Origin: Paracyclopina nana
Lineage: Eukaryota > Arthropoda > Copepoda > Cyclopoida > Cyclopettidae
DNA length: 64,000 nucleotides
Assembly: GCA_019096065.1 (NCBI GenBank)
Contig: JAGUCH010000007.1
Location: 4,610,501-4,674,500 of the forward strand
Direction: 5' to 3'
The notes below the pieces were generated by a model. That model worked only from the letters and a program-made list of their open reading frames with translations. It searched no databases and had not been told where the DNA came from. Shown in pieces: positions 21,344 through 31,680 of the stretch. Each line of letters opens with the position of its first letter. Position 1 is the stretch's first letter. The position numbers and the translations under genes were made by a program.

Positions 21344-22423
21344 ATGCCGAGGCTAAAAAGAGCCGTCAAACTGCTTAGAGATAAATATACGATCCCTGGA
21401 CATCCAATTGCTTTTGCGGGCGTTGAAAAGATTCATCAGTTCTTCAAGGGGCAGCTGTCCCGTGAAGAAATTGAAGAGTACTTGAAATCTGTAGATGTCT
21501 TCACAGTCCATCGTCAGCCCAAGCCTAGTAAAATCTACAACCCTATTTATGTATACCACAAACGCGACCAAATTCAAGCGGACTTGTGCTCATTTTTTCA
21601 GCAAGAGAAGTACAATCAGGGGTTCAAGTATCAATTAGTGATCATTGATTCTTTCACCAGATTCGCTTGGGTGGTACCATTAAAGAACAAACGTGGACCA
21701 ACTGTGCTAGCCGCCTTCTCCAAGGTGTTTGACGAAGAAATTCACCAGGCTAGGAAACTGATAGTTGATGCGGGAACCGAGTTCCTCAATAGGCCATTTA
21801 GGTCGTGGCTTGATTCCAAAGGCATCAAGCTTCATGTTCCAAGAACCCTAGGGAAGGCTAGCTTTGCTGAAGCCTTCATCAAAACTCTAAAATCGCTCAT
21901 TTCAAGATACTGCACTGAATACAGCACCAGCTCCTTTGTTGAGGTGCTCCCAAAACTTGTGAAAAGTTACAACTTTCGGGTACATCGGGCCATAGGAACA
22001 AGCCCTGTAAAAGCGGAACGTGATCACAAAGAGCAGCTGCGAATCCGTGAGGCAAATTTGTTGCGCTATGCATCGATAACAAAGCGCAAGCCTAAGTATG
22101 AAGTGGGACAGCTTGTCAGGATCTCAAGGGACCTTGGCAAATTTGGTCGATCCTTCAATGCCCACTTTACCAACGAACTTTTTATTGTGAAGGAAATCGT
22201 CGACACAATGCCTATTCCCTTGTACACTCTCACTGACTTAAAGGGCCAGGACACATTGGAGGGGAGGTTTCGCAATGAAGAGCTCACTGGGGTCAAGCTT
22301 TCACTTCAATTGCATGTGGGCAAAATCCTAAGCAAAGAAGGTGACTATTGGACCATCAACTTTCAAGGGGCTCCACCATCATTAAGAGTAAAGTTGCATC
22401 GTAAAAATTTCAAGAAACAATAA
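21344..22423 (+). CDS. Polinton-type DDE integrase
   Basis: 359 aa, retroviral-type integrase of Polintons (relative of C. elegans F54H12.3). N-terminal helical region, then the rve core with first Asp in IQADLCSF, second Asp in VDAGTEFLNRP and the Glu in KASFAEAFIKTLK. A C-terminal SH3/chromo-like domain is marked by YEVGQLVRISRDLGKFGRSF, YTLTDLKGQDTLEGRFRNEEL. The enzyme would insert the linear element into host DNA. Its stop lies 4 nt before the ATG of the next gene, suggesting a shared transcript. Confidence 0.92.
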   Translation: MPRLKRAVKLLRDKYTIPGHPIAFAGVEKIHQFFKGQLSREEIEEYLKSVDVFTVHRQPKPSKIYNPIYVYHKRDQIQADLCSFFQQEKYNQGFKYQLVIIDSFTRFAWVVPLKNKRGPTVLAAFSKVFDEEIHQARKLIVDAGTEFLNRPFRSWLDSKGIKLHVPRTLGKASFAEAFIKTLKSLISRYCTEYSTSSFVEVLPKLVKSYNFRVHRAIGTSPVKAERDHKEQLRIREANLLRYASITKRKPKYEVGQLVRISRDLGKFGRSFNAHFTNELFIVKEIVDTMPIPLYTLTDLKGQDTLEGRFRNEELTGVKLSLQLHVGKILSKEGDYWTINFQGAPPSLRVKLHRKNFKKQ

Positions 22424-22427
22424 AAAG

Positions 22428-24023
22428 ATGCTTCTCCACTTAACTTCTAAACCGGAAACACCTCATTTAGCTAGCGTGAAGTTGCCCAAGAGCGGGGGCC
22501 TAGAATGTGGGGTGCTTTCAGTTTGCTTTTCATCTAGTTTCATCAACGAATCTATGCCTATCAATCCTGATCTGCCGGCCATGGCACTACTTGATACTGG
22601 CTTGGATGTTTCAAAAGAGTCATTGCTCAATTCAGCCGGTATTTATCTGCAACATGTACCCCTGTCCTTGTTTCACTTAACATTTTTACTCTCAAAAGAG
22701 CACACTAATCAAACACACCTAAAAGTAACTTATGATCCTGCCAGAGATGCTGTCTACCTGCTCTATCCCACTCTGCAAATCCCTTTCCCATACTTGTGGG
22801 TGCATGAAGGTTTGTTCAAGTTCTTGTGGAGAAATACAGAGCCAAGCCAGGTTGCATCATTCAACGGAAAGCACCAAGTTGATGGTGAAACATACTTCTC
22901 ATTGAGCATTCGTCACTGGAAGGTCAAGTCTCAACACTATGTTTTTTTGTCAAGGAATGGTAACCTTTCAGATTCACTGCCGACACTGTACAAGCCTATT
23001 GTGCACCTGACCTGTCCCCAACTTTTGCACCCACCATTTGTTGGACCACCCATCATTGCATCCATGGAAGTTGCATCGCCTCAGCAACATGTGTATGTTG
23101 AAAAGCAATTTAGAAATGCCCACTTTTTTGCTCTTTCCAAAGATTTCGAATCTGAGTTTGTTATTCAGTTATCTGACTCTGAAGGAAACCCACTGAGACT
23201 TCTACCAAACACAAAGCCTACAATTATCAGACTGTTAGCAAGACCGATGGGAGAAAAGAGAGAACACACATTCTTTGCCACTGCAACATCAAGAGGAGGC
23301 AAGAAGAATTGCCTCTCTCTCTCTTTTGGATCTCAATTGAGTGTAGGGCAATGGAGCCTAGCCCTTGCAACAGTCATGTTCAGCCCTCGGTTTTCAAACA
23401 ACCTCTCGGTTGAAGAAAGGCGAATTCATATTCTCAAAGAGTATGCCCCTAGTGCAAATAAGATGGCTGAGGAATTTGACATCATTATGCCATCAGGCAT
23501 ACTCTCTGTGGGTGAGCTCAAGCAATCTGTAACATCGCAAAGCAATTATAGAGTCAAGTTGGACTTGGAGCCCATCCACCAGTGCGTCATTTTCCACCCA
23601 CCAGAGAGCAATGCAAGGCTTACCCTCTCTATGAGCGCAAAATTGGCCCAGTTTTTGGGTGCCCAAATTCAAAAAGAGCAAATGAGCGCTAAATATCATG
23701 GCCACAAGATTGAATTTCCTCGGCCTGTTCAGCGAAGCAGTATTTCGCCCAATTGCATAGTTGTGTCTTGCAATGCTGTCCCAATTCAACCCATTGGAAA
23801 GCTTACGCTCCCAGCCCTTGGAATTGTACCAATTGAAACAACTAATTTAGAGGGTTTCATTTCATATGAGCCACCATCGCATCACTTTTTACCCATCTTA
23901 GTTTCAAGCGTAAGAAGAATTGAGTTTGAGCTCAGAACTCTGGAAGGCGCGCTCGTAAACTTTGATGAGGAGCATCCTGAAGAAGAAGTTGTGCTCAATC
24001 TAATTTTCAAGAGGAGTCATTAG
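22428..24023 (+). CDS. F54H12.2-like Polinton virus protein (capsid candidate)
   Basis: 531 aa. It lies directly behind the integrase, as the F54H12.2-like gene does in many invertebrate Polinton relatives. The C-terminal block RRIEFELRTLEGALVNFDEE followed by VVLNLIFKR resembles the conserved IEIxLRxxxGxxVxFxxGxxxVxLHFRR end of that protein, as I remember it. Beta-rich composition with few Cys is in keeping with a virion protein, and a jelly-roll capsid role is possible but not shown. No membrane segment is evident. Confidence 0.6.
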   Translation: MLLHLTSKPETPHLASVKLPKSGGLECGVLSVCFSSSFINESMPINPDLPAMALLDTGLDVSKESLLNSAGIYLQHVPLSLFHLTFLLSKEHTNQTHLKVTYDPARDAVYLLYPTLQIPFPYLWVHEGLFKFLWRNTEPSQVASFNGKHQVDGETYFSLSIRHWKVKSQHYVFLSRNGNLSDSLPTLYKPIVHLTCPQLLHPPFVGPPIIASMEVASPQQHVYVEKQFRNAHFFALSKDFESEFVIQLSDSEGNPLRLLPNTKPTIIRLLARPMGEKREHTFFATATSRGGKKNCLSLSFGSQLSVGQWSLALATVMFSPRFSNNLSVEERRIHILKEYAPSANKMAEEFDIIMPSGILSVGELKQSVTSQSNYRVKLDLEPIHQCVIFHPPESNARLTLSMSAKLAQFLGAQIQKEQMSAKYHGHKIEFPRPVQRSSISPNCIVVSCNAVPIQPIGKLTLPALGIVPIETTNLEGFISYEPPSHHFLPILVSSVRRIEFELRTLEGALVNFDEEHPEEEVVLNLIFKRSH

Positions 24024-24156
24024 TTATGTGTACTTGGAATTTTTTTATTATGATCTGATATTGAAATAAAAAACCAAAAAAAACCGAATAAAAAAAAATG
24101 GGTTGTTGTAGTAAATAAACACGACAATAAGAAAGGGAAAAAAAAGTCCTCATTCA

Positions 24157-27100
24157 TTATTTGCATTCATCCACTCCCCTCAGCATGGTTTCTTGCTCCA
24201 CTCGGGATAGCCCCAAACATCTTCTGCATTTGCCCTTGAAAATGACAATTTCAGGTGAGCCAAGCGGACAACTGTGGTTGGAACAATCAAACCAATGACG
24301 CTTGAGGTCAGTGATGGTGAGGCATTTTTTTTTGAATCCATATGTCCCAAGCAAAAAAGTTTTCATGCGAATGCCGTAAAAAGTGGCGTATTTTCTCTTT
24401 TTTTCAATGTAGGTTTGAAAGTAGTCCTCGAATGTAAACTCTTTTTCTACTAGTCTTGAGGGGACACCTTTGCACCGCTTGTGCACCAAAGTTGCACCTT
24501 GCTTTGCTATCTTGAGCGCATAAGACTTGGGTCGAAGTGCAACACACTCCAAAATTTCTTCGTCACCATTCACTTCAAGCTTCCAAAGATGCGGGTGATT
24601 TTTACGTGAATCATCATGCATTTCATGCTCTCTTGGAAAGTTTGAAGTATCTAAGAGATGCTTGAGACGGTGCAAATCTTTATCGGCATTCTTCTTGTCC
24701 ACTTTGATGATGTATGAATCTGTGTCATGGTACTGAACTGAGAGACTGTCTGGCCAAACAGCGGCAAATTCAAAGTACAAATCATTATAAACTTTGTTTT
24801 TGGCCAACTCGAGAATGGCAAAAGCAAGGTAAATTGGCTTATTCAGGTGAACACGCTTTGGTTGCATGTAAACAAATGTCAATCCTGAGCCCAGCTCTTT
24901 GAACCCCTTGAAGTTTGATGAGTTAACACACTTTTGGATGTCAACGGGTCTTTTAGATACTTTCAGCTCAATGTAGCTGCGTACCTGCTCATTAGTTTTT
25001 CCATAAATGGAGTTGGGGATAGACTTCAGCATGTTGCCTTCAAACTTTGTCTTTGCCCTGGCTCTGCGTTTGAGAAAATCCATCATAAAGTCTTGGCCAA
25101 AGGGGCGCTGATCAAATTCCAAAATTGAGTGGATTTTGTCCAATCGCATGCCTATCCTAAGATAAGTTTGCAGCGTTGCCAAGTGGGTCATGTAATTCTT
25201 GCGTGGGAAATATGTTGCTGTGAGCAGTTTTTGTTGAAACTTATCCCGTCCCTCAATGTCCTTCATGAGGCGCCTAGTGAAGGCGGATACCATGTCTTGA
25301 TCCACCGTCAGTGATTCAGGGCAGAGTGGAAAGTCACTTGTCTTCAAACAGATACTTGCGGGGTAGTGCAAATCAACAAGAACAAAGTACCCTTTCCCCT
25401 CTGCCAAGGGGTTGATATCCATCAGGGGGAAATGCTCCACCTCTGCCGGTGAGAGCCACCGAAAACCACCAACTGGCAAGCTTAGCATAAAGCAAGAGCA
25501 ATAAAGGCTATTTGCATCAATGTAATACACTGAGGCATCATCGGTTTTAGTGGTGTGATGCATGGAGGCAGAGCAAAGCCCTCCTCTGATTTGGGACTCA
25601 AACAGCTTGTAAGTGTCCAAATCGGTCAACAGTTCTAGCTCAACCTTGGTGAGCTTGAGAAATGAATCAAACCCCATCGATGGAAGAGTCATGTACCTCA
25701 GACTTTCAAGGCCCAGCGTCTCCATCATTTGCGATCGGTACACTTGCATGACCTCTGCCAATAGCAGGGTATCCAGATGCATGTACACCACCATGTAGTC
25801 TAGCATGGTCTGACATTCCAGCATTCTAAAGAGTTCCTTGCCTTTAGCATGTTCCTCTTTGGTAGCTGAGAAGTCTTGAATCAAGTCGCTGTAAAAGTGA
25901 TCCCGAGCGGGAAACTCATGCCATACCTTGAGAGACTCAACACTGGTCACCAACTGGTAGGGAAACGGTGCTTTAGTCAAAAGTTTTTCTTTTCGACTCA
26001 AATCAAAGGTTCCTTGCTTGTTCTTGCAAAGATCCGATTGGGCAAGAATCGGATATTTGTGGTTGCTGGCTTCCAGTGTCTTGGCTAAAGTGGCTAGGCT
26101 TGAGTTCAAATGATGCATACTGTCAATGCAAATGAAGCTGTTGAACTGCAGGCACCTCAGCTTTTCCATGTTTTTTGGCAAAGCTTTGATGCTTCGAACG
26201 TGGTTATTTTCAATGCCTTTCAGAATGAAGGAAACATCATAGTGAAAAAGGTTGTGCATGACCACCACAATTTTCTGAGCTGAATCAGCCGCTTTCATGT
26301 TGCAAACATGGTGAGCGGCACCAATAAAGGCCCCTGAATTGTGGTTATGATGGGCCACAATGCGCTGGTATCCATCAGGGAGTTGATGCTGGGAACCATA
26401 CCTCACGTCATAAACAGGATCAAAAGGCTCCAGACACAAGCAGCATCTTGGAGCGTCAAAAAAGCTATCCCATTCCCTGGCTCCCAAGGCAGCTGGGACA
26501 GAGGCCGAAATTTTTTTCAGCAGCAAAGGCTCCAGGTCTAGCAAGGCTCGGACAAATTTGGTGCCAGCACATCGAGCATCGCAAGTATCCCAAGCTTCAT
26601 GAAGAAGGCGGCTTTCATGGTCAACAACCACAAATGAATATGAAATGGCTTCATGAGAGTGAGTTTGCTCTGTGTATGGTGAATCCGAGTGTGAGTTGCA
26701 TTTGCATTTTGCACCTATAGCAGTTTTTTCCAGGACGCACTTTTGGCAGGGCTGTTGCGTTGGCAAAAGAGCAGACTCAAAGTCACCATAGATGACGATT
26801 GGAGCTTGTATTTGACGATTTGTATTCTTAAATTGTAGAATGGGAGGCAAACCGTCATCAGTTCTTCGTGGCATGATTTCCTCGGGACCAAAAACAGGAA
26901 ACGTGCCATCGATGTAATGGGAATACACGCAACACTTGTTTTGATGCTCTTCCAGTTTGGTAAATGAATAAAAGGTGTTTAAGCATCTTTCGCAAAATTT
27001 GCGACGTGTGTTCCTTGATTCCTGAGCTCCATGCTTGTAGGGAGCTAAAAACTTGTTGATGTTTTCAATCAGCAAGTATCTCCATTGTGTTTGGCCATCT

Positions 27101-27402
27101 GCTGATGGAATTCTCAAGAGGGGAACCAAGTACTTAGGCCTGTAGTTTTCAGGGGCTTGCAATGCTGTAACAATTGGCTGAACGCTGTTGTCATTTTCCA
27201 AGGAGAAGAGATGGATTGCAAAATTAAAGGTTCTTCCGTTTTGATGAACAAATTTTTCCACAAACTCAATTTCATCCTCGGTGAAAGGAGGTTGATTAAA
27301 ATCTTGGGGTGAGCAATCAATGGCGTGAGCCAGAGCGTAGTAAAAAGAGGCGCGCTCATTGACGTCAAAATGTCTCAAGTGTTGCACTCTAGGAATGCTC
27401 AT
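24157..27402 (-). CDS. Protein-primed family-B DNA polymerase
   Basis: 1081 aa from the ATG MSIPRVQ. Exonuclease motifs: VIYGDFESALL (Exo I), VMHNLFHYDVSFIL (Exo II) and DYMVVYMHLDTLLLAEV (Exo III). Polymerase motifs: YYIDANSLYCSCF (A), KSIPNSIYGKTNEQ (B) and VQYHDTDSYIIKV (C), then a Lys-x-Tyr-type KSYAL. The N-terminal part carries Cys/His clusters (CERCLNTFYSFTKLEEHQNKC; CCLCLEPF) and the C-terminus ends in a Cys-rich knuckle (CSNHSCPLG...CRRC). This is the pPolB of Polintons and adenovirus-like elements, replicating linear DNA from protein-bound ends. Convergent with the preceding gene. Confidence 0.95.
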   Translation of the reverse strand: MSIPRVQHLRHFDVNERASFYYALAHAIDCSPQDFNQPPFTEDEIEFVEKFVHQNGRTFNFAIHLFSLENDNSVQPIVTALQAPENYRPKYLVPLLRIPSADGQTQWRYLLIENINKFLAPYKHGAQESRNTRRKFCERCLNTFYSFTKLEEHQNKCCVYSHYIDGTFPVFGPEEIMPRRTDDGLPPILQFKNTNRQIQAPIVIYGDFESALLPTQQPCQKCVLEKTAIGAKCKCNSHSDSPYTEQTHSHEAISYSFVVVDHESRLLHEAWDTCDARCAGTKFVRALLDLEPLLLKKISASVPAALGAREWDSFFDAPRCCLCLEPFDPVYDVRYGSQHQLPDGYQRIVAHHNHNSGAFIGAAHHVCNMKAADSAQKIVVVMHNLFHYDVSFILKGIENNHVRSIKALPKNMEKLRCLQFNSFICIDSMHHLNSSLATLAKTLEASNHKYPILAQSDLCKNKQGTFDLSRKEKLLTKAPFPYQLVTSVESLKVWHEFPARDHFYSDLIQDFSATKEEHAKGKELFRMLECQTMLDYMVVYMHLDTLLLAEVMQVYRSQMMETLGLESLRYMTLPSMGFDSFLKLTKVELELLTDLDTYKLFESQIRGGLCSASMHHTTKTDDASVYYIDANSLYCSCFMLSLPVGGFRWLSPAEVEHFPLMDINPLAEGKGYFVLVDLHYPASICLKTSDFPLCPESLTVDQDMVSAFTRRLMKDIEGRDKFQQKLLTATYFPRKNYMTHLATLQTYLRIGMRLDKIHSILEFDQRPFGQDFMMDFLKRRARAKTKFEGNMLKSIPNSIYGKTNEQVRSYIELKVSKRPVDIQKCVNSSNFKGFKELGSGLTFVYMQPKRVHLNKPIYLAFAILELAKNKVYNDLYFEFAAVWPDSLSVQYHDTDSYIIKVDKKNADKDLHRLKHLLDTSNFPREHEMHDDSRKNHPHLWKLEVNGDEEILECVALRPKSYALKIAKQGATLVHKRCKGVPSRLVEKEFTFEDYFQTYIEKKRKYATFYGIRMKTFLLGTYGFKKKCLTITDLKRHWFDCSNHSCPLGSPEIVIFKGKCRRCLGLSRVEQETMLRGVDECK

Positions 27403-27672
27403 GGCGACTAAAGAACATGAGTGAGTCAACTGTGGGAATTCTATGCACGGGAGAAAGACTGAGAAAGCCTACCTGTCCCGCAAAACAGACATGTCTAAAT
27501 GAAGAGTAATTTGACCGAGAAGTGGAATGTGCTTTTATTTACGTGTGATGAATAAATCATTGTGCACCATGATTGGTGGACTAGTTGATATGGACTAGTG
27601 GAGGTATTGGGGAAAAAAAAAATGGTATCAGAAAATAATATGAGATCATGGACACGCATGCAATAAAAAAAG

Positions 27673-28349
27673 CTATTCAATTAACTCATTGAAACCTTCA
27701 TCCTCATCAGCCACTTCTCTTATGCGAACCCCGATGTCAATGCGTACGCTCTTTGCTCCCTCGATTTGACCACTAGGAATTAGAGCCTCCAGCTTGGTCA
27801 CAGTTTCTTGCGCAGTGCGCATGTTCCTCGTAATGAGTCTCGAGGTGCGCTTGAGTGCATCATCATCCAATGTGCCGAAGCAAAAGATTGCTGCAATGGC
27901 AATGTTGACAATCTTGAGTGGCATTGCTGACACCCTCGCGAATGCAAATGGCGACAGCATGGTGCGTCTTTGAATGTGCGCCTCAACATGAGAGACATAG
28001 GGTGAGGTCATCATGCTGGAGGGATCATGAAGTGCCATAAAATCCTTGACAATCCTCTTCATTGCATGGATGTGAGCTTTGAGCTCATAACATTGAAAGA
28101 TGCCACGATGTATTGCCTAGAGTAAAAAAAAAATGCATGTAAGGTGAAGCTATTGCATAACCTATATCACACCTGACTGCATTCAAAACCATCAAGCCCC
28201 TCAAGGCCGGTGAGAGCAATGGTACCCGATTCAGCGCTGTCCTTTGCTGCTTGGAGATGGAATTCAATGCACCAAAAGAAGCGATCGACATCGATTGGAC
28301 GGAGCACACCAAATTGAATCTCCATGTTCATGTTGTCGTCAAACAAAAT
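27673..28349 (-). CDS. Two-exon-looking unknown protein (element)
   Basis: Two open segments, 28173-28349 and 27673-28116, are separated by a 56-bp stretch with GT...TTTTTTTACTCTAG splice signals and are in frame across it. An acceptor-like TTTTTTGTTACAG stands before 28349, so a further upstream exon is likely. The second part has a hydrophobic stretch (LKIVNIAIAAIFCFG) and an acidic end. No family recognised. Order and strand suggest co-expression with the polymerase side of the element. Confidence 0.45.
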
Positions 28350-28535
28350 CTGTAACAAAAAACCAGTGTCGGTGAGAAAAAAGAGTGTTTTGTGTGCTGG
28401 GAGGGGTGCAAAATGGGGCAAGAACCATACTTTAATTCTTTATGCATTTTTTTTGTCAGTTTTATGCCTTTTTTTTTCCTTTGCCTCTGAGGATAATTTT
28501 TTTCACTTTTAATGTTTTTTTTGGTCTTTTTTTCA

Positions 28536-29216
28536 TCACTTTTTTCTCCCTTGTGGGAGCACATACACCAATGATGGCCAAATGTCCAGCACAATTTTTA
28601 TGATGCCAAGATTGCACCAACCGCTCCCTTCCAACGACTCGAGGCTGTCAGCTCTTGCTTTAGCCTCTGAGACGGATTGCTTGAGAATAGATGATTGGGG
28701 GAGGGCGGTTGAAGTGCGTCTCCTGGCTAGTCTTATTGGCATGTCGAGGGTAGTCTCTTCCCTAGACATGCGTAATATGAAAACGATACTGAAGGTTGTG
28801 TCCCGGCCCAAAGGAACACTGTGCAAATGTTGGGACAAAAACTCATCGAAAGAAATCAGATTGAAATTGGCGGCAAAGCTCCTTTTTTGGGAGGCAGCGG
28901 GTGTTGTTTCCATCCATTGGGTGGGAGCACGCTCACTGACGCTACAATGATGCTGATGAGCAAATAAGGCAACGAATGGCCGAAAAACGCGTCTGCAAGT
29001 GGGGCAGAAGTAATGGCGTTTCGGAACGTGGACTTTAGCGTGATGTCTAAGCGTAGCCTGCCTGGTAAATGATGCTGGACATTGTGGGCATTGATACAAG
29101 GATGGGGTCGCCTCTCTGCGAGGGCGAAATGGACATTGTTCAAGATGGTTCCGTAGAAGAGCGTAGGTAGAAGCACGAAAGCTTCGGCAACGTGGGCAAA
29201 GTATGACTTTAGGCAT
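28536..29216 (-). CDS. C2H2-type multi-finger protein (element)
   Basis: Open frame of 226 codons. Residues 1-100 carry three Cys-Cys...His units: CPRCRSFRASTYALLRNH, CPQCPASFTRQATLRHHAKVH and CPTCRRVFRPFVALFAHQHH. The remainder has no recognised domain, and a splice donor near its end may link it to the exons downstream. A DNA-binding role is likely. Confidence 0.55.
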   Translation of the reverse strand: MPKVILCPRCRSFRASTYALLRNHLEQCPFRPRREATPSLYQCPQCPASFTRQATLRHHAKVHVPKRHYFCPTCRRVFRPFVALFAHQHHCSVSERAPTQWMETTPAASQKRSFAANFNLISFDEFLSQHLHSVPLGRDTTFSIVFILRMSREETTLDMPIRLARRRTSTALPQSSILKQSVSEAKARADSLESLEGSGWCNLGIIKIVLDIWPSLVYVLPQGRKK

Positions 29217-29394
29217 GACCTAAGAAGCCAAAATTGGTGGGGATAAGAGAAAAAGTGTAAGAATCGCAATGGTAGCATGAGGATCGAAGAGACGCTTCAT
29301 TGGGCTGAAGCCAATGCAGTCAGCGAGTCTGAAAGAAAAGAAAACAATGAGCCAGTGATTGTGAGGTGTATGCGACACAAGATTAAATGCCTCA

Positions 29395-29955
29395 TCATCT
29401 ATGGGCTTTTAGCCCTCTCCACGTTAGAGTTGATATTTTTATTGCTGAAGAACTATCAGCTTGTATAATAATAATAACGTTTCTAATGAGCATAATAAAC
29501 GCTGTATGTGCAGTACCTTCGATTTCGTTTAAGGCTTCCTTGAACTCACGTAGCTCAGTGAGCGGCATTGTGTAGGTGAAACTATTGGCTTTCTGGCCCA
29601 GCACCACAAAGTGCTGCACGCGGGGCTCACCATCCGCCATCAGAAACAAATGCTCTTCTTTTGCAATGTAGCGCCACTCGGAAAAGCCAAAGGAAAGGTA
29701 CTTTGGGCGAAGAATGAGTCGATGATAGGCAGGTCGGCAGTACAATGTGCCCTCTGCCATATAGTGGTCAGCAAGCTCAGGGGTCGGTAGAGGGTGCGGG
29801 CAATCAGGGGTGATGGGGCATTGGAGATAAGGGCGACATAACAAGATGCCTAGGCCTTTCGATGACCTGGGGCCGGCCTTCCTTGAGCCGCTGCTCGGTG
29901 GGACGGGAAAGAGGGCCACTCGTCCCCCATCCTCATCGCGCGCCGCCTTCTTCAT
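29395..29955 (-). CDS. Unknown 186-aa protein at the inner end (element)
   Basis: Starts MKKAARDEDGGRVALFPVPP, then a Pro/Cys segment and a folded-looking part with RLILRPKYLSFGFSEWRYIA and LTELREFKEALNEIE. The last part loosely recalls PC4-type single-strand DNA-binding folds, but this is a guess. The frame begins 145 bp from the palindrome centre, so the gene and its mirror copy fire outward from the same central sequence. Confidence 0.45.
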   Translation of the reverse strand: MKKAARDEDGGRVALFPVPPSSGSRKAGPRSSKGLGILLCRPYLQCPITPDCPHPLPTPELADHYMAEGTLYCRPAYHRLILRPKYLSFGFSEWRYIAKEEHLFLMADGEPRVQHFVVLGQKANSFTYTMPLTELREFKEALNEIEGTAHTAFIMLIRNVIIIIQADSSSAIKISTLTWRGLKAHR

Positions 29956-30065
29956 TATAGATGGCCCTCGAGGCGAAGCCTCGCCAAAACTTGGCTCAGG
30001 ACATTGTCTGAGAAGCTGGCGGATGCCTTCTTCGTCAATTTCCCGCGCCGCCGCCGTCGCCGCCG

Positions 30066-30135
30066 CTGGGATGCCCGCCTCAGCAGCTGCGCGCGCCGGC
30101 GCGGAGGCGGCGCCCGGCCTCGGCGGGCATCCCAG
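30066..30135. repeat. Palindrome centre with GC-rich loop
   Basis: CTGGGATGCCCGCC (30066-30079) meets its reverse complement at 30122-30135; the 42 nt between are not symmetric. The surrounding 300 bp are very GC-rich with GGC-type runs, in contrast to the AT-rich remainder. This may be the former hairpin end or origin through which the two arms were joined, and it may serve as a bidirectional promoter. Confidence 0.75.
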
Positions 30136-30257
30136 CGACGGCGGCGACGGCGGCGACGGCGGCGGCGCGGGAAATTGACGAAGAAGGCATCCGCCAGCTT
30201 CTCAGACAATGTCCTGAGCCAAGTTTTGGCGAGGCTTCGCCTCGAGGGCCATCTATA

Positions 30258-30818
30258 ATGAAGAAGGCGGCGCGCGATGAGGATGGGGGACGAGTGGCCC
30301 TCTTTCCCGTCCCACCGAGCAGCGGCTCAAGGAAGGCCGGCCCCAGGTCATCGAAAGGCCTAGGCATCTTGTTATGTCGCCCTTATCTCCAATGCCCCAT
30401 CACCCCTGATTGCCCGCACCCTCTACCGACCCCTGAGCTTGCTGACCACTATATGGCAGAGGGCACATTGTACTGCCGACCTGCCTATCATCGACTCATT
30501 CTTCGCCCAAAGTACCTTTCCTTTGGCTTTTCCGAGTGGCGCTACATTGCAAAAGAAGAGCATTTGTTTCTGATGGCGGATGGTGAGCCCCGCGTGCAGC
30601 ACTTTGTGGTGCTGGGCCAGAAAGCCAATAGTTTCACCTACACAATGCCGCTCACTGAGCTACGTGAGTTCAAGGAAGCCTTAAACGAAATCGAAGGTAC
30701 TGCACATACAGCGTTTATTATGCTCATTAGAAACGTTATTATTATTATACAAGCTGATAGTTCTTCAGCAATAAAAATATCAACTCTAACGTGGAGAGGG
30801 CTAAAAGCCCATAGATGA
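30258..30818 (+). CDS. Mirror copy of the 186-aa unknown (right arm)
   Basis: Reverse-complement copy of the gene at 29395-29955, uninterrupted and with the same predicted protein. It reads outward from the palindrome centre. Confidence 0.45.
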   Translation: MKKAARDEDGGRVALFPVPPSSGSRKAGPRSSKGLGILLCRPYLQCPITPDCPHPLPTPELADHYMAEGTLYCRPAYHRLILRPKYLSFGFSEWRYIAKEEHLFLMADGEPRVQHFVVLGQKANSFTYTMPLTELREFKEALNEIEGTAHTAFIMLIRNVIIIIQADSSSAIKISTLTWRGLKAHR

Positions 30819-30996
30819 TGAGGCATTTAATCTTGTGTCGCATACACCTCACAATCACTGGCTCATTGTTTTCTTTTCTTTCAGACTCGCTGACTGCATT
30901 GGCTTCAGCCCAATGAAGCGTCTCTTCGATCCTCATGCTACCATTGCGATTCTTACACTTTTTCTCTTATCCCCACCAATTTTGGCTTCTTAGGTC

Positions 30997-31680
30997 ATGC
31001 CTAAAGTCATACTTTGCCCACGTTGCCGAAGCTTTCGTGCTTCTACCTACGCTCTTCTACGGAACCATCTTGAACAATGTCCATTTCGCCCTCGCAGAGA
31101 GGCGACCCCATCCTTGTATCAATGCCCACAATGTCCAGCATCATTTACCAGGCAGGCTACGCTTAGACATCACGCTAAAGTCCACGTTCCGAAACGCCAT
31201 TACTTCTGCCCCACTTGCAGACGCTGCGCCATTCGTTGCCTTATTTGCTCATCAGCATCATTAGCTGGCCAGTGAGCGTGCTCCCACCCAATGGATGGAA
31301 ACAACACCCGCTGCCTCCCAAAAAGGAGCTTTGCCGCCAATTTCAATCTGATTTCTTTCGATGAGTTTTTGTCCCAACATTTGCACAGTGTTCCTTTGGG
31401 CCGGGACACAACCTTCAGTATCGTTTTCATTACGCATGTCTAGGGAAGAGACTACCCTCGACATGCCAATAAGACTAGCCAGGAGACGCACTTCAACCGC
31501 CCTCCCCCAATCATCTATTCTCAAGCAATCCGTCTCAGAGGCTAAAGCAAGAGCTGACAGCCTCGAGTCGTTGGAAGGGAGCGGTTGGTGCAATCTTGGC
31601 ATCATAAAAATTGTGCTGGACATTTGGCCATCATTGGTGTATGTGCTCCCACAAGGGAGAAAAAGTGATGAAAAAAGACC
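30997..31680 (+). pseudogene. Mirror copy of the multi-finger gene (right arm), broken
   Basis: Reverse-complement copy of 28536-29216. The zinc-finger part is recognisable; the copy has a few breaks. Confidence 0.6.

Noticed and set aside
29955-30258. Arg-rich frames crossing the palindrome centre on both strands
   Set aside because: They are translations of GGC/CCG runs and exist on both strands only because the sequence is palindromic.
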